Below, in pieces: positions 6,614-9,817 of a stretch of 9,817 bases of DNA (position 1 is the stretch's first letter; each line of letters starts with the position of its first letter). This DNA comes from CAVHXA01 sp963639765. GTDB taxonomy: Bacteria; Bacillota; Clostridia; Oscillospirales; Oscillospiraceae. Under the pieces are notes generated by a model. The model was given only the letters and a program-made list of their open reading frames with translations, did no database searches and was not told the origin of the DNA. The position numbers and the translations under genes were made by a program. Location: assembly GCA_963639765.1 (NCBI GenBank), contig CAVHXA010000069.1, forward strand, positions 1 through 9,817. Reading direction: 5' to 3'.

Positions 6614-6814
6614 ATGAACGCAAATTCTGCGGCAGAAAATGTTCCGGAAAAAAGGTGTTACACCGTTGAGGAACTTCAGATCATTCTCAGTGTCAGCCGG
6701 CCTACGGTTTACAGTCTTTTGAAACGCAAGGAATTTCACTGGTTTCAAATCGGTGGCGGAAAATACAGGATTTCCAAGAAAAGCTTCGATGAATGGCTCG
6801 ACAAACGGTGCTGA
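6614..6814 (+). CDS. Excisionase-type helix-turn-helix protein, 66 residues
   Basis: A single winged HTH unit of the excisionase (HTH_17) kind: CYTVEELQIILSVSRPTVYS (helix-turn-helix), LLKRKEFHWFQIGGGKYRIS (beta wing), then KSFDEWLDKRC. Such proteins bind DNA near attachment sites and steer the integrase towards excision, or act as repressors. The start is taken at 6614 rather than the in-frame ATG at 6593 because GGGAGGA (6600-6606) lies 7 bases before it. The sequence resembles the repeating unit of the next gene, including the SFD-x-W signature, which suggests the two arose from one ancestor. It lies 71 bases before that gene and is probably in the same transcript as the integrase. Confidence 0.78.
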   Translation: MNANSAAENVPEKRCYTVEELQIILSVSRPTVYSLLKRKEFHWFQIGGGKYRISKKSFDEWLDKRC

Positions 6815-6821
6815 AATCGAC

Positions 6822-6860
6822 ATCCTTAACAGAATGCTTCTTTCTGCGTACAATAAGGAT
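6822..6860 (+). repeat. Stem-loop between the two HTH genes
   Basis: ATCCTTA (6822-6828) pairs with TAAGGAT (6854-6860), and CAGAA (6830-6834) with TTCTG (6842-6846) inside. No T-run follows, so it is not a terminator. Its position 11 bases before the next gene's ribosome binding site suggests an RNA stability element, an operator or a weak translational control. Confidence 0.35.
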
Positions 6861-6885
6861 ACTGCTAAGAAAGGAGCAAACATAG

Positions 6886-7803
6886 ATGGATACACTCGAT
6901 TTGATTGACTGCCAAAGAAAGTCGTTTACCGTTTCGGAGCTTCGGAAGATGCTTGGTATTCAAAAAACGGAATCGTATTGGATTTTAAAACACCGAAAGA
7001 TTGAAACCGTAAGAATCAATGGCCAGATACGGATATTGCAGTCCAGCTTTGATAAATGGTACGCAAATCAGACCAAATACCATATTATCGGAGGCCCGGA
7101 ACCGGGAGCGGAACTGAGAGCAAATTCGTACTCTCCAAAAGATCTGATGGAAATATTGGATGTTTCCGAGTATGTGGCTTATACCTTAATCGCAAAAGGC
7201 TGTTTTGAGACTTTTACCGCGGATTATACCATAAGGGTCACAAAGGAAAGCTTTGACCGTTGGTATACCTCACAGGATAAATATCGCCTTGCGGACGACC
7301 GCAGAAATGATCTTCCGACGATTACATCGACATACTCGCTGCAGGATATACAAAAAATGCTCGGTGTTCATCGCAACACGGTATATTACATACTGGAACG
7401 TCACAAAGATGCCTTTGAGATAAGAACCGTTGCGGGAAGAAAGCGGGTTATGATTTCAAGTTTTGACCGTTGGTACCACTCTCAAAGCCGGTATGCAATA
7501 AAAGAAGCTGTTGCCACGGAATTGGAGCCGGTTTTCTCGGACGTTCCTGCCGGGATGGATGAGAATACACTGGCGGTATCAGAAGCCGCTGTGCGGCCGG
7601 AGAAACCGCTTGAAAAGGAAATCTATCGGCTCGAGGATTTGATGGAACTGCTTCAAATCAGCAGGAAGGCAGCCTACAAACTAATTCAGTCCGGCGAATT
7701 GCTTGCTGTAAAGGCAGGAAAAGCCTACCTCATCCCGGCATCTGAATATCAGAGATTTGCACAAAGGAGAGAAAACGATGGCTTCAATCATCCAGAGGAA
7801 TAA
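6886..7803 (+). CDS. Protein with four tandem excisionase-type HTH domains
   Basis: A 305-residue protein built from four winged HTH units of about 50 residues: 13-65, 81-133, 149-203 and 246-295. Each starts like [ST/Y]-hydrophobic-x2-[DE]-[LI]-x2-[ML]-L-x-[IV] and the first three end with SFD-[KR]-WY followed by Q-x-[KR]-Y (55-65, 123-133, 193-203). The fourth lacks that ending, follows an acidic linker (about 207-245), and looks most like a plain excisionase (ISRKAAYKLIQSGELLAVKA). A 14-base stretch, TTTGACCGTTGGTA, is identical in units 2 and 3 (7252-7265 and 7462-7475). AAGGAG at 6871-6876 is 9 bases before the ATG. The end overlaps the integrase start by 26 bases, implying coupled translation. 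It probably binds several DNA sites at once, as an accessory recombination factor or repressor; that role is inferred. Confidence 0.8.
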   Translation: MDTLDLIDCQRKSFTVSELRKMLGIQKTESYWILKHRKIETVRINGQIRILQSSFDKWYANQTKYHIIGGPEPGAELRANSYSPKDLMEILDVSEYVAYTLIAKGCFETFTADYTIRVTKESFDRWYTSQDKYRLADDRRNDLPTITSTYSLQDIQKMLGVHRNTVYYILERHKDAFEIRTVAGRKRVMISSFDRWYHSQSRYAIKEAVATELEPVFSDVPAGMDENTLAVSEAAVRPEKPLEKEIYRLEDLMELLQISRKAAYKLIQSGELLAVKAGKAYLIPASEYQRFAQRRENDGFNHPEE

Positions 7804-9142
7804 GAGCTTTTACGTTGTCTATTCTTACATAGAAGACGATGGGAAGCGCAAGCAGAAATGGGAAAGCTTCCGGAACATGGCAGATGCAAAGAAGCGTCAG
7901 AAAGAAGTGGAGTACAAAGAAGAAATCGGTACTTTTATTGTGCCGCGCTGTAAGACATTGGACGAACTCCTGAAAGAGTATGTAGACCTTTATGGCAAAA
8001 ATAAATGGGCTTTATCGACTTACAGCAGCAATACCGCATTGATCCGGAATTATATCAGCCCGAAAATCGGCTCCATGAAACTGTCGGATATCAACACGCG
8101 GGTGATCGAACGGTATTACCAGGCACTTCTGAAAACAAAGGCGGTTCCCAAGTATGGTCAGAAAACGTCCAAAGCTTTTTTGACACCGCATACAGTCCGC
8201 GATATTCATAAGATACTGCGGAACTGTTTCAATCAGGCGGTAAAATGGGAGCTCATGGCGAAAAATCCAGCGGCGAATGCTATGGTACCAAAAGCCGAAT
8301 ATGCAAAGCGAGATATTTGGACAGCGGAAACACTGTTTCAGGCACTCCATGCCTGTGATGATTCTCGTCTGGCACTGGCACTGAATCTTTCCTTTTGCTG
8401 CTCCCTGAGAATGGGAGAGATGCTTGGTTTGACATGGGATTGCATTGATATTTCTGATGAAAGCATTGCAGCCGGTACGCCCTCTGTCTATGTGGATAAG
8501 GAACTACAGCGCGTAAAACGGAATACGCTGGATGTACTGGATGGTAAAGATGTGGTGATGCAATTCCCGGCTACTACATCACAGACAGCAACGGTGCTTG
8601 TCCTGAAAAGGCCAAAGACTGAAAGCAGCATCCGAAAGGTTTTCATGCCGAAAGCAGTAGCACAGATGCTGACAGCCTGGAGACAGTCACAGGACGATGT
8701 AATCGATATGCTGGGCTCCGAGTATCAAAACTATAATCTGGTCTTTGCTGGGCCGCTGGGGCTTCCGACAGAGGCGTCTACAATTACTGCTGCACTCAAA
8801 CGGCTGATCCGCGAAAATGAACTGCCGCCTGTCGTGTTCCATAGTTTCCGACATGCAAGCATCACTTATAAACTGAAACTCAACGGCGGCGATATCAAAG
8901 CCGTGCAGGGAGACTCAGGTCATGCACAGGTCAAGATGGTCACAGATGTCTATTCGCACATTCTGGATGATGACCGTAAGAATAACGCTCAGCTCTTTCA
9001 GGAGACATTCTACGAAAAAGACATAAAGTCTGAAAAACCGCAGATTGAACTCCCGGATGGGCTCACACCGGAAACACTTTCCAAAATGCTTGGAAACCCG
9101 GAAATCCTATCTTTACTTGGGGCCTTGGCCAAAAAGCTGTAA
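7778..9142 (+). CDS. int: Tyrosine-type site-specific integrase
   Basis: A 454-residue phage/ICE-family tyrosine recombinase that integrates and excises DNA at attachment sites. An N-terminal arm-binding (AP2-like) region lies at about 1-55, a SAM-like core-binding domain at about 58-165, and the catalytic domain at about 180-410. All catalytic residues are visible: R211 (CSLRMGEMLGL), K280 (KRPKTESS), H355 and R358 (HSFRHAS), H382 (GDSGHAQ) and the nucleophile Y392 (VTDVYSHIL). The length is slightly above the usual 380-420 because of a C-terminal tail. ATG 7778 is chosen because AAGGAGA (7764-7770) stands 7 bases before it; the TTG at 7757 in the same frame is less likely. It overlaps the four-HTH gene. 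A terminator follows 43 bases after the stop, and the tRNA/attachment region after that. Confidence 0.95.
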   Translation: MASIIQRNKSFYVVYSYIEDDGKRKQKWESFRNMADAKKRQKEVEYKEEIGTFIVPRCKTLDELLKEYVDLYGKNKWALSTYSSNTALIRNYISPKIGSMKLSDINTRVIERYYQALLKTKAVPKYGQKTSKAFLTPHTVRDIHKILRNCFNQAVKWELMAKNPAANAMVPKAEYAKRDIWTAETLFQALHACDDSRLALALNLSFCCSLRMGEMLGLTWDCIDISDESIAAGTPSVYVDKELQRVKRNTLDVLDGKDVVMQFPATTSQTATVLVLKRPKTESSIRKVFMPKAVAQMLTAWRQSQDDVIDMLGSEYQNYNLVFAGPLGLPTEASTITAALKRLIRENELPPVVFHSFRHASITYKLKLNGGDIKAVQGDSGHAQVKMVTDVYSHILDDDRKNNAQLFQETFYEKDIKSEKPQIELPDGLTPETLSKMLGNPEILSLLGALAKKL

Positions 9143-9185
9143 GTAAATTAAGCCATTAGAAAAGTGCCTTGATTCGTTAGATCAT

Positions 9186-9225
9186 ATGCACTCCCAAAGT
9201 TAGCACTTATGGGGGTGCATTTTTT
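9186..9225 (+). terminator. Intrinsic terminator of the integrase transcript
   Basis: ATGCACTCCC (9186-9195) pairs with GGGGGTGCAT (9211-9220) over 10 bases with one G-T wobble; the loop is 15 bases and six Ts (9220-9225) follow. It begins 44 bases after the integrase stop codon. Confidence 0.8.
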
Positions 9226-9273
9226 ATGGGCAAAACAGGAAGAAAAGAAAAAATATGCAGAATTAAAAATAGA

Positions 9274-9282
9274 TGTTATAAT
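9274..9282 (+). promoter_or_regulatory. Extended -10 promoter-like element
   Basis: TGTTATAAT matches the extended -10 consensus exactly. No -35 box is seen at the right distance, and the surroundings are AT-rich, so a chance match is possible. A transcript from here would run rightwards through the repeats and antisense to the tRNA. Confidence 0.25.
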
Positions 9283-9423
9283 AGGTATTCGAGAACACCA
9301 TTTGAGTTATCACGAAACCATCCGCCTTTATTAGATAAAAATCCGGAGAGAGCTCAAAATCGTCGTTAGAAAAACGCCCTCCTTGATTAGATAAAATCAG
9401 AAATTCTGCTAACAGCCGTTAGC

Positions 9424-9461
9424 AAAAACAGGTCGGAAAATCGACTCGACTTTCCGACCTG
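9424..9461 (-). terminator. Terminator of the intact tRNA-Arg gene
   Basis: On the + strand, CAGGTCGGAAA (9429-9439) and TTTCCGACCTG (9451-9461) form a perfect 11-base stem with an 11-base loop. Read on the - strand, it starts 4 bases after the tRNA CCA end and is followed by five Ts (9424-9428). It shows that the tRNA is a self-contained unit transcribed leftwards. Confidence 0.85.
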
Positions 9462-9464
9462 CGC

Positions 9465-9541
9465 TGGCACCCCGGAGCGGATTTGAACCGCTGGCCTTCC
9501 GCTTAGGAGGCGGACGCTCTATCCAGCTGAGCTACCGGGGC
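9465..9541 (-). tRNA. tRNA-Arg (anticodon CCT), intact, carried within the element
   Basis: A complete 77-base cloverleaf with encoded CCA (9465-9467). Acceptor GCCCCGG pairs with CCGGGGT (first pair G-T), D stem GCTC/GAGC, anticodon stem TCCGC/GCGGA around the loop CTCCTAA (anticodon CCT, reading AGG), a five-base variable region AGGCC, and T arm AGCGG/CCGCT around TTCAAAT. It lies between the integrase and the element end, and it has its own terminator. It differs from the half tRNA at the window's end in the acceptor and anticodon stems, so it is a separate tRNA lineage rather than a duplicate. I see no strong promoter upstream (above 9541), only AATAAT-like -10 candidates. Confidence 0.95.
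9501..9510 (-). other. Copy of the attachment core within the intact tRNA
   Basis: CCTCCTAAGC on the - strand, covering the anticodon loop. The same ten bases occur at 9763-9772. Together with 21 identical bases towards the tRNA 5' end (only two mismatches between), this copy might itself be a target for the integrase. Confidence 0.5.
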
Positions 9542-9633
9542 ATTTCATTATTCGATTATTTTCTCCGTTTTTCTCACGTTTTCTGAACTTTTAAGAAAAC
9601 ATGATGGTTCAGATTTGCTAACGCAAGCTTATT

Positions 9634-9701
9634 TTTGCTAACGGGCAGTGGTTTTTACCTCACCATGAAGGGAAATGACACTGCCCGCCAAAATTAGCAA
9701 A
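9634..9701. repeat. Long interrupted palindrome between the tRNA and the element end
   Basis: CGGGCAGTG (9642-9650) and CACTGCCCG (9679-9687) are a perfect 9-base inverted repeat, and just outside it TTTGCTAA (9634-9641) faces TTAGCAAA (9694-9701). The arms are thus about 17 bases with a small insertion of 6 on the right, around a 28-base centre. No T-run follows on either strand, so it is not a terminator. A symmetric binding site or a DNA-processing hairpin is possible. Confidence 0.6.
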
Positions 9702-9762
9702 TGGACTGTTTTTTGCTCTGAACAAAAAAGCCAAATTACCAAAAGCGTTTGGTTAACCGGAA

Positions 9763-9803
<41 letters not shown>

Positions 9804-9817
9804 GTATGCAGCAAATA

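Larger units (their letters stand above)
9156..9396. repeat. Direct repeats downstream of the integrase
   Basis: A block TTAGAAAA-x2-GCC ... TTGATT ... AGAT occurs at 9156-9182 and again at 9366-9392. In addition, the 11-mer ATTAGATAAAA is exact at 9330-9340 and 9386-9396. They lie between the integrase gene and the tRNA, where arm-type integrase or excisionase binding sites are expected. Binding is inferred from position. Confidence 0.45.
9417..9701. repeat. TTTGCTAACG repeats flanking the tRNA (candidate integrase arm sites)
   Basis: The 10-mer TTTGCTAACG is exact on the + strand at 9614-9623 and 9634-9643, exactly 20 bases apart (two helical turns), and on the - strand at 9417-9426. Close variants are CTGCTAAC at 9406-9413 and, on the - strand, TTTGCTAATTT at 9691-9701. 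The copies stand on both sides of the intact tRNA and close to the split tRNA, a layout like arm-type sites of a tyrosine integrase. Confidence 0.55.

Noticed and set aside
9226..9369. A 47-residue frame starting MGKTGRKEKICRIKNR after the integrase terminator.
   Set aside because: The ATG directly follows the terminator T-run with no ribosome binding site, and the frame covers repeats; unlikely to be coding.
9722..9758. Possible weak terminator on the - strand (CCAAA/TTTGG with T-run) and the palindrome GGTTAACC beside the split tRNA.
   Set aside because: The stem is only five bases and the palindrome eight; both are too short to call without comparison.

Overview
The window looks like chromosomal DNA of a Gram-positive gut-type Clostridia bacterium (Oscillospiraceae or Lachnospiraceae-like). 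This is inferred from the gene families, the AGGAGG-type ribosome binding sites, the U-tailed intrinsic terminators and a tRNA gene with encoded CCA. A run of 10 Ns at 415-424 marks an assembly gap, so the source is a draft or metagenome assembly. No species can be named from the sequence alone.

Left part, 1-4954: the end of what reads like a surface-glycan (exo/capsular polysaccharide) gene cluster, all on the + strand. It holds the C-terminal part of an acyltransferase-3 membrane protein broken by the gap, a ferredoxin/F420-hydrogenase-beta type iron-sulfur protein, and an unusual fusion of a VanZ-like membrane domain to an uncharacterised nucleotidyltransferase domain. An intrinsic terminator follows, then a separate gene for a GAF + winged-helix + BTAD (SARP-type) regulator.

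Middle part, 4955-6613: a mostly non-coding, highly structured stretch around a small sigma-70-region-4-like gene. Before that gene come a stem-loop, a short ORF, a strong terminator and a hairpin that buries the sigma gene's Shine-Dalgarno sequence. After it come about 450 bases without a convincing gene, a tiny lysine/arginine-rich ORF and a nested inverted repeat.

Right part, 6614-9817: the recombination module of an integrative element. A 66-residue excisionase-type HTH protein is followed by a 305-residue protein made of four such HTH units, then a 454-residue tyrosine integrase overlapping it, then a terminator and a repeat-rich attachment region. A complete tRNA-Arg(CCT) lies inside this region on the - strand with its own terminator. 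At the window's end only the 5' half of a second, different tRNA-Arg(CCT) is present, and it stops just after the anticodon loop.

Main interpretation (inference): the integrase recombines in the anticodon loop of a host tRNA-Arg(CCT), leaves the host gene cut in half, and the element carries an intact tRNA-Arg(CCT) of its own that would replace the lost function. The opposite element end (the host tRNA 3' half) is not in the window, so it cannot be said whether the glycan genes are cargo or flanking chromosome. No conjugation genes are visible.
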